A DNA stretch of 6,277 bases from Lysobacter_K sp043738095 (lineage in GTDB: Bacteria > Pseudomonadota > Gammaproteobacteria > Xanthomonadales > Xanthomonadaceae): NCBI GenBank assembly GCA_043738095.1, contig JAYSZI010000078.1:1-6277 (forward strand). The letters run 5' to 3'. The position numbers and the translations under genes are program-made. The notes under the pieces are model-generated. The model was not told the origin of the DNA. It was given only the letters and a program-made list of their open reading frames with translations, and did not search any database. Positions 1-4,745 of the stretch are shown piece after piece. How positions within the stretch are numbered: position 1 is the stretch's first letter; each line of letters starts with the position of its first letter.

Positions 1-879
1 CGGCACCCGGACCGCTTCGCGATCGTCACCTCGCCACGCGATGTCGAACGGCTCCGCCAGGGCGGCCGGGTGTTGCTGCCGCTGGGCATGGAGAACGGCG
101 CGCCGATCGGCGACGACCTGACGCAACTGGCGAAGTTCCACGCCCGCGGCGTGCGCTACATCACCCTCGCCCACAGCCAGAACAACCGCATCAGCGATTC
201 GTCCTATGCGCTCACGCGGCGCTGGAACGGCTTGAGTCCGTTCGGCGAGCAGGTGGTCGCGCGGATGAACCGGCTGGGCATCATGGTCGATGTCTCGCAC
301 CTGTCCGACGACGCGGTTGCCGACGTGTTGCGCGTCACCGACGTGCCGGTGATCGCCAGCCATTCGGGTATGCGCCATTTCACTCCCGGCTTCGAGCGCA
401 ACCTCAGCGACGCGCTGGCCAAGGCGATCGCAGCGAAGGGTGGCGTGGTGCATATCGTGTTCGGCAGCGCGTTTATCGACGCGAGGGCCGCGGCAGACAC
501 CCAGGCGTACTTTCGCGCAGAAGCCGACTTCCATCGCAACAACGCTACGGCAATCGCCGCCGGCAAGCCCGCAGGCAATGTTGAGGAATTCGATAAGGCG
601 TGGGACGACGCGCATCCGCCGATCCCGACCAAGCTTGATGCCGTGCTCGATCAGATCGATCACGCGGTGAAGGTGATCGGCGTTAATCACGTCGGCATCG
701 GCTCGGACTTCGACGGCGTCAGCGGCAAACTGCCCGAAGGACTGCGCACGGCCGCCGACTACCCGAACTTGGTGGCTGGCCTGCAGGCGCGCGGTTACAA
801 CGACGCCGATATTCGCAAGATTCTCGGAGGCAATCTGCTGCGGGTCTGGCGCGCGGTCGAGGCCGCGGCGAAGCCGTAA
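1..879 (+). CDS. Membrane dipeptidase (renal dipeptidase family, peptidase M19), C-terminal part; 5' end outside the window
   Basis: The reading frame is open from base 1 to the TAA at 877-879, giving 292 visible residues; the true start lies upstream, so the internal GTG at 70 is not taken as the start. M19 enzymes are binuclear zinc hydrolases that cleave dipeptides, some with a D-residue at the C-terminal side. Visible family marks, numbered from the first visible residue, are GMENG with the metal-bridging Glu31, the GVRYITLAHSQNN block (about 50-62), DVSHLS with His100, ASHSG with His121, GIGSDFDGV with Asp236, and the C-terminal GGNLLRVW (about 276-283). The N-terminal HxD zinc motif and any signal peptide lie outside the window. 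The C-terminal end is intact. Family assignment is firm; substrate, and periplasmic versus cytoplasmic location, cannot be told from this part. It is separated from the next gene by a gap and converges on the bTHX gene. Confidence 0.93.
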   Translation, partial: RHPDRFAIVTSPRDVERLRQGGRVLLPLGMENGAPIGDDLTQLAKFHARGVRYITLAHSQNNRISDSSYALTRRWNGLSPFGEQVVARMNRLGIMVDVSHLSDDAVADVLRVTDVPVIASHSGMRHFTPGFERNLSDALAKAIAAKGGVVHIVFGSAFIDARAAADTQAYFRAEADFHRNNATAIAAGKPAGNVEEFDKAWDDAHPPIPTKLDAVLDQIDHAVKVIGVNHVGIGSDFDGVSGKLPEGLRTAADYPNLVAGLQARGYNDADIRKILGGNLLRVWRAVEAAAKP

Positions 880-884
880 TCGAC

Positions 885-903
885 GCAGCACCCAAGCTGC
901 TTT
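885..903 (+). terminator. Weak candidate terminator behind the dipeptidase gene
   Basis: GCAGC (885-889) and GCTGC (896-900) form a 5-bp stem with a 6-base loop, followed by TTT and then an A-run. It lies 6 bases after the dipeptidase stop codon. The stem is short and the T-run poor, so this is only a suggestion. The rest of 904-1067 shows no gene, tRNA or clear promoter; a 7-bp inverted repeat (GGCATGG 1033-1039, CCATGCC 1052-1058) is the only other structure seen there. Confidence 0.35.
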
Positions 904-1067
904 AAAAAACGGTTGGTGAGGGTCAGGGCCGAAGCAATATGAGCGGCTCAGATCTACGAATTCCGGAGTAACCGCCACACGCCAGCTCTTGTATGTCCGC
1001 TCCCGCTGGAACTGCCCACCTCGGATCAGCAGGGCATGGACGGGCCTAACCCCATGCCACCACCCAC

Positions 1068-1094
1068 AAAAAACCCCGCATCAGCGGGGCTTTT
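1068..1094 (-). terminator. Strong rho-independent terminator for the bTHX gene, possibly bidirectional
   Basis: CCCCGC (1074-1079) pairs perfectly with GCGGGG (1084-1089) around a 4-base loop. On the minus strand the stem is followed by TTTTTT (complement of 1068-1073), and on the plus strand by C then TTTT (1091-1094). The better T-run is on the minus strand, 44 bases after the bTHX stop codon, so it most likely ends that transcript. It may also stop read-through from the dipeptidase gene. Confidence 0.85.
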
Positions 1095-1137
1095 GGCTAG
1101 CACGGGCTTCTCGCAAGCCCGCCGACGGCGCTTGTGC

Positions 1138-1323
1138 TCAGCCGGCAGCCTTCTTCGCCACGACCTTCTTCGCCGGGGCCTTGGCCACGGTCTTGGTCGC
1201 GGAGGTCTTCTTGACGACTGGCGCGACCGGTGTGCCGGCGACCTTGGTCACGGAGCTGCGGACGTTGCCGTAGCTCGAAATTGAACGCTTGCCCTTGGCT
1301 GTTTTGCGGTCGCCCTTACCCAT
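1138..1323 (-). CDS. Small ribosomal subunit protein bTHX (30S ribosomal protein THX family) with a long basic tail
   Basis: This encodes 61 residues beginning MGKGDRKTAKGKR, followed by a SYGNVR block. This matches the bTHX signature (GKGDRKT..GK....YG..R), a tiny peptide that in Thermus sits in a pocket at the head of the 30S subunit and stabilises 16S rRNA. The start is ATG at 1323-1321, supported by AGGAG (complement of 1331-1335) 7 bases upstream. The frame runs open for another 36 codons upstream, but that stretch has no family similarity and is leader. Residues 1-25 are the conserved core. Residues 26-61 are a low-complexity Ala/Lys/Val/Thr tail with repeated AKK/VAKK, longer than the bare Thermus peptide of about 26 residues and histone-like in composition; such tails are seen in proteobacterial members. 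It lies 111 bases downstream of the MerC-like gene on the same strand and ends at a strong terminator. Confidence 0.88.
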   Translation of the reverse strand: MGKGDRKTAKGKRSISSYGNVRSSVTKVAGTPVAPVVKKTSATKTVAKAPAKKVVAKKAAG

Positions 1324-1330
1324 GGTGCTG

Positions 1331-1336
1331 CTCCTG
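1331..1336 (-). promoter_or_regulatory. Ribosome binding site deciding the bTHX start
   Basis: The minus strand reads CAGGAG here, 7 bases before the ATG at 1323. It is the best Shine-Dalgarno sequence in the window. It fixes the start at MGKGD rather than at the upstream in-frame start at 1431. Confidence 0.8.
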
Positions 1337-1338
1337 AA

Positions 1339-1372
1339 ACTGGTCTTGAAAGATGGCTTGAAGATGGCTTGA
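1339..1372. repeat. 11-bp tandem repeat in the bTHX leader
   Basis: AGATGGCTTGA occurs twice in direct succession (1351-1361 and 1362-1372). A degenerate third copy, ACTGGTCTTGA, lies at 1339-1349 with one base between. On the bTHX mRNA the unit reads TCAAGCCATCT, just upstream of the ribosome binding site. It may be simple replication slippage; a protein or RNA binding role is possible but unsupported. Confidence 0.7.
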
Positions 1373-1381
1373 ACAGCCGGG

Positions 1382-1398
1382 GCCCGCGCCGAGCGGGC
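1382..1398 (-). other. GC-rich hairpin between the MerC-like gene and bTHX
   Basis: GCCCGC (1382-1387) and GCGGGC (1393-1398) form a perfect 6-bp stem with a 5-base loop. There is no T-run, so it is not a standard terminator. It lies in the leader of bTHX or the tail of the MerC-like transcript, and could be an mRNA-end stabiliser or simply GC-rich background. Confidence 0.35.
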
Positions 1399-1406
1399 GA
1401 CTGCGA

Positions 1407-1415
1407 AGCGTAGCA
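1407..1415 (-). promoter_or_regulatory. Candidate extended -10 promoter for bTHX
   Basis: The minus strand reads TGCTACGCT, an extended -10 form (TGn followed by TACGCT, four of six to TATAAT). No good -35 is present at 16-18 bases. If used, transcription would begin about 75-80 bases before the bTHX ATG, so the gene could be expressed independently of the MerC-like gene. This is inference from motif only. Confidence 0.3.
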
Positions 1416-1434
1416 CAGCAGGCGCCGCCAAGCC

Positions 1435-1845
1435 TCAGTGCGCGCAGGTGGCGTCGTGGACGTGACCGTGGTTGAGTCGCAGGTTGGCGATATGCGCGAG
1501 CCCAACCAAGGTGCCGCCGAACGTCATCAGGATCGCGTGCGGTAGCACCATTTCGTGCAATGGCTGGTACAGCACCACCGCCCAAAGCGTGATCAGCCCC
1601 GGGATCAGCAACGACAGCGCCCGCACTGCGCGGTGGCGGCGGTAGCCCCAGATCGCGCTGAACAAGCCCAGTGCGGTCGCAAACGCCACGAACCCGCGCT
1701 CGAACCCCTGGCTGCCGAGGCTGGCCAGCCCGAACGACGGCAGCACCGCGATCGCCAGCGGCAGCAACGCGCAATGGGCGGCGCACAGCAGCGACCCGGC
1801 GGCGCCGAAGCGGTCTAACAGGCGGCGATGACGGCTCGGCGGCAT
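1435..1845 (-). CDS. MerC-domain inner-membrane protein, candidate Zur-regulated metal-handling protein
   Basis: The product has 136 residues from ATG 1845-1843 (MPPSRHRRLLDRFG). An upstream in-frame start at 1926 would add 27 polar residues running through the operator region and is rejected. The protein is mostly hydrophobic, with about four membrane spans (roughly 15-36, 50-67, 76-94 and 100-119), as in MerC. The first span carries the motif SLLCAAHCALLP with Cys21, His24 and Cys25, in the place where MerC proteins bind Hg(II). The C-terminus is metal-ligand rich: NHGHVHDATCAH, with four His and one Cys in the last 11 residues. No mercury operon genes (merR, merT, merP, merA) are nearby. 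It is instead divergent from a ZnuD-like receptor across a Zur-box-like sequence, so a role in zinc handling is more likely than mercury resistance. Direction of transport and substrate are unproven. No clear Shine-Dalgarno precedes the ATG. Confidence 0.85.
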   Translation of the reverse strand: MPPSRHRRLLDRFGAAGSLLCAAHCALLPLAIAVLPSFGLASLGSQGFERGFVAFATALGLFSAIWGYRRHRAVRALSLLIPGLITLWAVVLYQPLHEMVLPHAILMTFGGTLVGLAHIANLRLNHGHVHDATCAH

Positions 1846-1887
1846 GGATGGGTGACTTTTGGCAGAGTCTGGAGTTCTAATTGGAAT

Positions 1888-1893
1888 AGTATA
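1888..1893 (-). promoter_or_regulatory. Candidate -10 element for the MerC-like gene
   Basis: The minus strand reads TATACT (five of six to TATAAT), about 42 bases upstream of the ATG at 1845. No strong -35 is visible at the usual spacing. It lies inside the Zur-box-like palindrome, so bound Zur would block it. Confidence 0.4.
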
Positions 1894-1895
1894 AC
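1890..1895 (+). promoter_or_regulatory. Candidate -10 element for znuD
   Basis: TATAAC (five of six to TATAAT) stands 30 bases before the ATG at 1926, within the Zur-box-like palindrome. No good -35 hexamer stands 16-18 bases upstream. It is a plausible repressed promoter, inferred only. Confidence 0.4.
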
Positions 1896-1925
1896 ATCCG
1901 CAACGAAGTCGAAACCCTGGAATCA

Positions 1926-3986
1926 ATGCCCATGCCCGTTCGCCCTTTCCGCCCCCACTTCACCCTGCTGTCGGCCGCGCTGATGCTGGCGCTGCCCTTG
2001 GCCGCGCCAGCGGCGCAGACGACCGAGGCTGGGGCCGACGCCCAGGCCGAAGCCCGCAAAGCCAGCGACAGTCGGCACCAGCAGCCGACCGATCTCGATT
2101 CCGTGGTCGTCACGGCCAGTGCGCTGCGCACCAGCGCCGAAGACCTGACCCAACCAGCCGAAGTACTCGCGGGCAGCAAGCTCGATGCGGCCAAAGCGCC
2201 GACGCTGGGCGAAACGGTCGGCAAGCTGCCAGGCGTGCAGAGTTCGTTCTTCGGCAACGGCGTGGGCCGGCCAGTGATCCGCGGCATGGACGGCCCGCGC
2301 GTGGCGGTACTGTCCGGCGGCCTCGGCAGCCAGGACGTCTCCACGGTCAGCCAGGACCACGGGGTCGCGATTGAGCCGTTTCTGGCCGACCAGATCGAGG
2401 TGCTCAAGGGACCGGCAACGCTGCTATATGGCAGCGGCGCGATCGGCGGCCTGGTCAACGTGGTCGACGGTCGCATCGCCGAACGGCCGCTCGATGAGCC
2501 GGTCTCCGGCCGCGCCGAGTTGCGCTACGACAGCGTCAGCCACGGCGAGACCGGGATGATGCGCATCGACGCGATGGGCGCCGACGGCGCGCTGGTGTTG
2601 CACGCCGACGCCGTTTATCGCAACCAGAACGACTACGACACCCCGCTCGGCGTGCAGCGCAATAGCTTCATCGATACCAAGACCGGCGCGCTCGGCGCGT
2701 CGCTGGTCGGCGATGTTGGTTTCCTCGGTTTTTCGGCCTCGCGCTATGAGGACAACTACGGCAATCCTGGCGAGCCGGGCGACCTGAGCATTGGCGATCG
2801 CGGTGTGCATCTGGAAATGAAGCAGAGCCGCTTTGAAGCGAAGGCCGGCATCAACACCCCGTTCGGTGTTTTCACTGGCCTGCGCGCGAGCCTCGCCCAC
2901 ACCGATTACGAACACGTCGAGTTTGAAGGCGAAGAGGTCGGCACGCGCTTTCTCAACACCGGTACGGAAGGCCGCTTGGAACTCATTCACCAGCCCTTGG
3001 GCGACTGGGTCGGCGCGTTCGGCGTGCAGGGCAGTCAACGCGAGTTTGAAGCGATTGGCGCGGAAGCGTTTGTGCCCGCTACCCGCGGCAAGGCGGCCGG
3101 GTTGTTCGTGACGGAGCAGGGCAAATGGGATCAGTTTCAGCTCGACGTCGGCGCGCGCATCGATCGCGTCGAAAGTGCACCAGTCGACGCGGAATCGCGT
3201 TCGTTCTCGCCGCTGAGCCTATCGGCGGGCGCGCTGTGGAAATTCAGCGACGCCTGGCGCCTGAGTGTCAATCTCGATCGCGCCGAACGGGCGCCGGCCG
3301 AAGAGGAACTGTTTGCCAACGGTCCGCACGTGGCGACCGAGTCGTTCGAAATCGGTGATGCGAACCTGCGCAAGGAGCGCGCGAACCAGGCCGAGATCGG
3401 CATGCACTTCCATGGCGATCGCTTCGAGGCGAAGGCGTCGGTGTATCAAACCCGCTTCGATGGCTTCATCTACCTCGCCGAGACCGGCTTGGTCGCCGAC
3501 GACCTGCCGGTGCGCCAGTGGACCCAGGCCGACGCCAAGTTCCGCGGCTTCGAGGGCGAGTTGATCACCCACCTGATCGACGACGACGCCGGCAAGCTCG
3601 ACCTGCGCGTGTTCGGCGACAAGGTGCGCGCGCAGCTGGACCCTTCGACAGGCTCAGGGCAGGCGCGCAACAACCTGCCGCGCATCGTGCCCGCGCGCGT
3701 CGGCGCCGACCTGAGCTGGGATAGCGAAACCTGGCGCGCGTCGCTCGGCGCAGTGCGCTATGCCAAACAAGATGATGTCGCGGTCGGTGAAACTGCGACT
3801 GCCGGCTACACCCTGGTCAACGTCCACGTCGCCTACCACCGCGACAACGATCGCACCGGCTGGGAGCTGTTCCTGGACGGCAATAACCTCACCGATGAAG
3901 AAGCGCGCGTGCACACTTCGTTCCTCAAAGACTCGGTGGTGATGCCGGGCCGCGGGGTGTCGGCCGGGGTGCGTGTGTTCTTCTAA
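1926..3986 (+). CDS. znuD: ZnuD-type TonB-dependent outer-membrane receptor, probably for zinc
   Basis: This encodes 686 residues from ATG 1926. A second ATG at 1932 has better spacing (9 bases) from TGGAA at 1918-1922, so 684 residues is equally possible. Residues 1-30 form a signal peptide (hydrophobic 13-27, APAA before Gln31). A TonB box (DSVVVTAS) is at 58-65. The plug covers about 75-180, with the LGETVGKLPGV, PVIRGMDGPRVAVL, QIEVLKGPATLLYGSGAIGG and VDGRIAE blocks. The rest is a 22-strand-type barrel ending in VFF. Block-by-block likeness to neisserial ZnuD is clear, e.g. QDH in the plug (Asp144, His145), NGPHVATESFEIG around His468, NLRKERANQAEIG and TRFDGFIYL. TonB/ExbB energises uptake of the bound metal into the periplasm. 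Differences from ZnuD are the missing His/Asp-rich loop expected near residues 275-295 and a small repeat insertion at 573-580. Zinc as substrate rests on likeness plus the Zur context. Confidence 0.9.
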   Translation: MPMPVRPFRPHFTLLSAALMLALPLAAPAAQTTEAGADAQAEARKASDSRHQQPTDLDSVVVTASALRTSAEDLTQPAEVLAGSKLDAAKAPTLGETVGKLPGVQSSFFGNGVGRPVIRGMDGPRVAVLSGGLGSQDVSTVSQDHGVAIEPFLADQIEVLKGPATLLYGSGAIGGLVNVVDGRIAERPLDEPVSGRAELRYDSVSHGETGMMRIDAMGADGALVLHADAVYRNQNDYDTPLGVQRNSFIDTKTGALGASLVGDVGFLGFSASRYEDNYGNPGEPGDLSIGDRGVHLEMKQSRFEAKAGINTPFGVFTGLRASLAHTDYEHVEFEGEEVGTRFLNTGTEGRLELIHQPLGDWVGAFGVQGSQREFEAIGAEAFVPATRGKAAGLFVTEQGKWDQFQLDVGARIDRVESAPVDAESRSFSPLSLSAGALWKFSDAWRLSVNLDRAERAPAEEELFANGPHVATESFEIGDANLRKERANQAEIGMHFHGDRFEAKASVYQTRFDGFIYLAETGLVADDLPVRQWTQADAKFRGFEGELITHLIDDDAGKLDLRVFGDKVRAQLDPSTGSGQARNNLPRIVPARVGADLSWDSETWRASLGAVRYAKQDDVAVGETATAGYTLVNVHVAYHRDNDRTGWELFLDGNNLTDEEARVHTSFLKDSVVMPGRGVSAGVRVFF
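3641..3665. repeat. Short REP-like palindromic repeat inserted in frame in znuD
   Basis: CCCTTCGACAGGCTCAGGGC (3641-3660), continuing into AGGCG, is recognisably the widespread dispersed repeat whose reverse complement reads CCCTGAGCCTGTCGAAGGG. CCCT and AGGG pair at its ends. In this frame it encodes Pro-Ser-Thr-Gly-Ser-Gly-Gln-Ala (residues 573-580), the typical translation of this repeat. It falls in a loop between two barrel strands and keeps the frame. Identification is by recollection of the repeat family, not a search. Confidence 0.8.
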
Positions 3987-4048
3987 GACAACCGACGCAC
4001 GACTGTTGCCCCCGCACGCCATCGTTCCGCGGCGAGCTTGGAATTCAG

Positions 4049-4205
4049 GAATAGCCGAAACCGTTTTATTTGGCTCGTCATTCCTGCGAACGCAGACTCC
4101 GCTTTACTTCGGCAGAGCCGAACCTCAAGTAGCTTTTGTTCTGCGGGGGCTTACGTCGCTGGATCCCGCGTCCGCGGGAATGACGAATAAAATATCAGGC
4201 TATTC
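4049..4205. mobile_element. MITE-like palindromic element between znuD and zur
   Basis: Matching blocks run inward from both ends in inverted orientation: GAATAGCC (4049-4056) with GGCTATTC (4198-4205), TTTTATT (4064-4070) with AATAAAA (4186-4192), and TCGTCATTCC (4075-4084) with GGAATGACGA (4177-4186). Inside each end is a tight hairpin: CTGCG/CGCAG (4084-4095) on the left and TCCCGCG/CGCGGGA (4164-4179) on the right. The centre holds a perfect TTCGGC-AGA-GCCGAA hairpin (4108-4122). The whole is about 157 bases, non-coding and AT-richer than its surroundings. The CGTCATTCC...GGAATGACG ends resemble dispersed repeats of proteobacteria such as dRS3-type and REP-type elements. No target-site duplication is evident. 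The ORF at 3973-4461 through it is spurious. Confidence 0.65.
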
Positions 4206-4210
4206 AAAAT

Positions 4211-4232
4211 GTCCGCTATTTGCGGGCTTTTT
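4211..4232 (+). terminator. Rho-independent terminator between znuD and zur
   Basis: GTCCGC (4211-4216) pairs with GCGGGC (4222-4227), with one G-T pair and a 5-base loop, followed by TTTTT (4228-4232). It would end the znuD transcript. It lies about 225 bases after the znuD stop, with the MITE-like element between, so that element may have been inserted upstream of an existing terminator. On the minus strand it sits 26 bases after the zur stop and is followed by ATTTTG, so it may act weakly for gltX-zur as well. Confidence 0.7.
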
Positions 4233-4252
4233 GCTGTGGAAACGTCAGCGGT

Positions 4253-4735
4253 TCAAGTGCCCGACGCACACTTCGCGCACAACCCATGCACTTCCAACGT
4301 CTGCGCCTGCGGCACGAAACCGGTGGCCCGCGCGCGCGCATCGAGCATTTCGACGATGCGCTCGTCTTCAAGCTCGGTCGCCGACTGGCAGCGATCGCAG
4401 ATCAGAAACGGCACCGCATGCTGGGCTGCACCGGGATGGTGGCAGCCGACATAAGCATTGATCGACGACAGCTTGTGGATGAAGCCGTGCTCGAGCAGGA
4501 AGTCGAGCGCGCGATACACCGTCGGCGGTGCCGCGGCCTCGTGCGTGGCCTTCATCTGGTCGAGCAGGTCGTAAGCCTTGACCGGACGGCCCGCATCGGC
4601 GATCAACCGCAGCGCATTCGCGCGCAACGGGGTGAGCCGCAAACCGCGCTGCTCGCACAGACGCTCGACCTCGTTGACGAAGGCATTGCCGTCGTGGACG
4701 TGGTGTTGCGGATCGGTGCAGGCGTGCTGGCTCAT
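4253..4735 (-). CDS. zur: Zinc uptake regulator Zur (Fur family repressor)
   Basis: The product has 160 residues from ATG 4735-4733. Fur-family zinc sensors bind operators as dimers when zinc is plentiful and repress uptake genes. The N-terminal winged helix is about 17-90, with RLTPLRANALRLI, AYDLLDQM and the recognition block PPTVYRALDFLLEHGFIHK, nearly identical to E. coli Zur. The structural zinc site is CDRC (113, 116) plus CAKC (153, 156). The regulatory site aligned with E. coli His77, Cys88, His96 and Glu111 is present as His87, Cys98, His106 and Glu121. This pattern and the PPTVYRALDFLLE block separate Zur from Fur and PerR. Unlike E. coli Zur, it starts with a His/Cys-rich leader (His4, Cys6, His11, His12, His14). 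It begins 10 bases after the gltX stop, with only a weak GGAA before the ATG, so it is probably co-transcribed or translationally coupled with gltX. No Zur box is seen in front of it. Likely targets are znuD and the MerC-like gene. Confidence 0.93.
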   Translation of the reverse strand: MSQHACTDPQHHVHDGNAFVNEVERLCEQRGLRLTPLRANALRLIADAGRPVKAYDLLDQMKATHEAAAPPTVYRALDFLLEHGFIHKLSSINAYVGCHHPGAAQHAVPFLICDRCQSATELEDERIVEMLDARARATGFVPQAQTLEVHGLCAKCASGT

Positions 4736-4745
4736 CGCGGTTCCG

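Larger units (their letters stand above)
1882..1896. promoter_or_regulatory. Candidate Zur operator (Zur box) between the MerC-like gene and znuD
   Basis: The minus strand reads TGTTATA-C-TATTCCA, which matches TGTTATA-N-TATAACA, the 7-1-7 core of the gammaproteobacterial Zur box, at 12 of 14 arm positions. The half nearest znuD is perfect (TATAACAT on the plus strand). The centre, 1889, lies 37 bases before the znuD ATG and 44 before the MerC-like ATG, and overlaps -10-like hexamers on both strands. A zur gene is in the same window. Binding by Zur is inferred from the motif and context. Confidence 0.72.

Noticed and set aside
904..1067. Possible small gene or RNA in the gap after the dipeptidase
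   Set aside because: Frames here (989-1273 and 1036-1284) run across the terminator and antisense to bTHX. No tRNA cloverleaf, promoter or conserved motif could be made out.
1324..1431. Longer N-terminus for bTHX, starting at 1431
   Set aside because: The family always begins at MGKGD, and a good ribosome site stands 7 bases before that ATG. The extension covers the tandem repeat and a GC hairpin.
1435..1845. Mercury-resistance (mer) operon
   Set aside because: Only a MerC-domain protein is present. MerR, MerT, MerP and MerA are absent and the regulatory context is Zur-like.
1846..1926. Longer N-terminus for the MerC-like protein, starting at 1926
   Set aside because: The added 27 residues are polar, lack family likeness and would place coding sequence through the Zur-box-like operator and the candidate promoter.
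2424..3038. A 204-residue minus-strand frame inside znuD
   Set aside because: It is a shadow of the receptor gene in a GC-rich genome, with no domain or ribosome site.
4075..4186. Possible CRISPR-like or att site made of the CGTCATTCC repeats
   Set aside because: There are only two copies, in inverted orientation, with internal hairpins. This fits a palindromic mobile or REP-type element, with no direct-repeat array and no integrase.
3973..4461. A 162-residue plus-strand frame after znuD
   Set aside because: It runs through the palindromic element and the terminator and then opposite zur. The composition is not protein-like.
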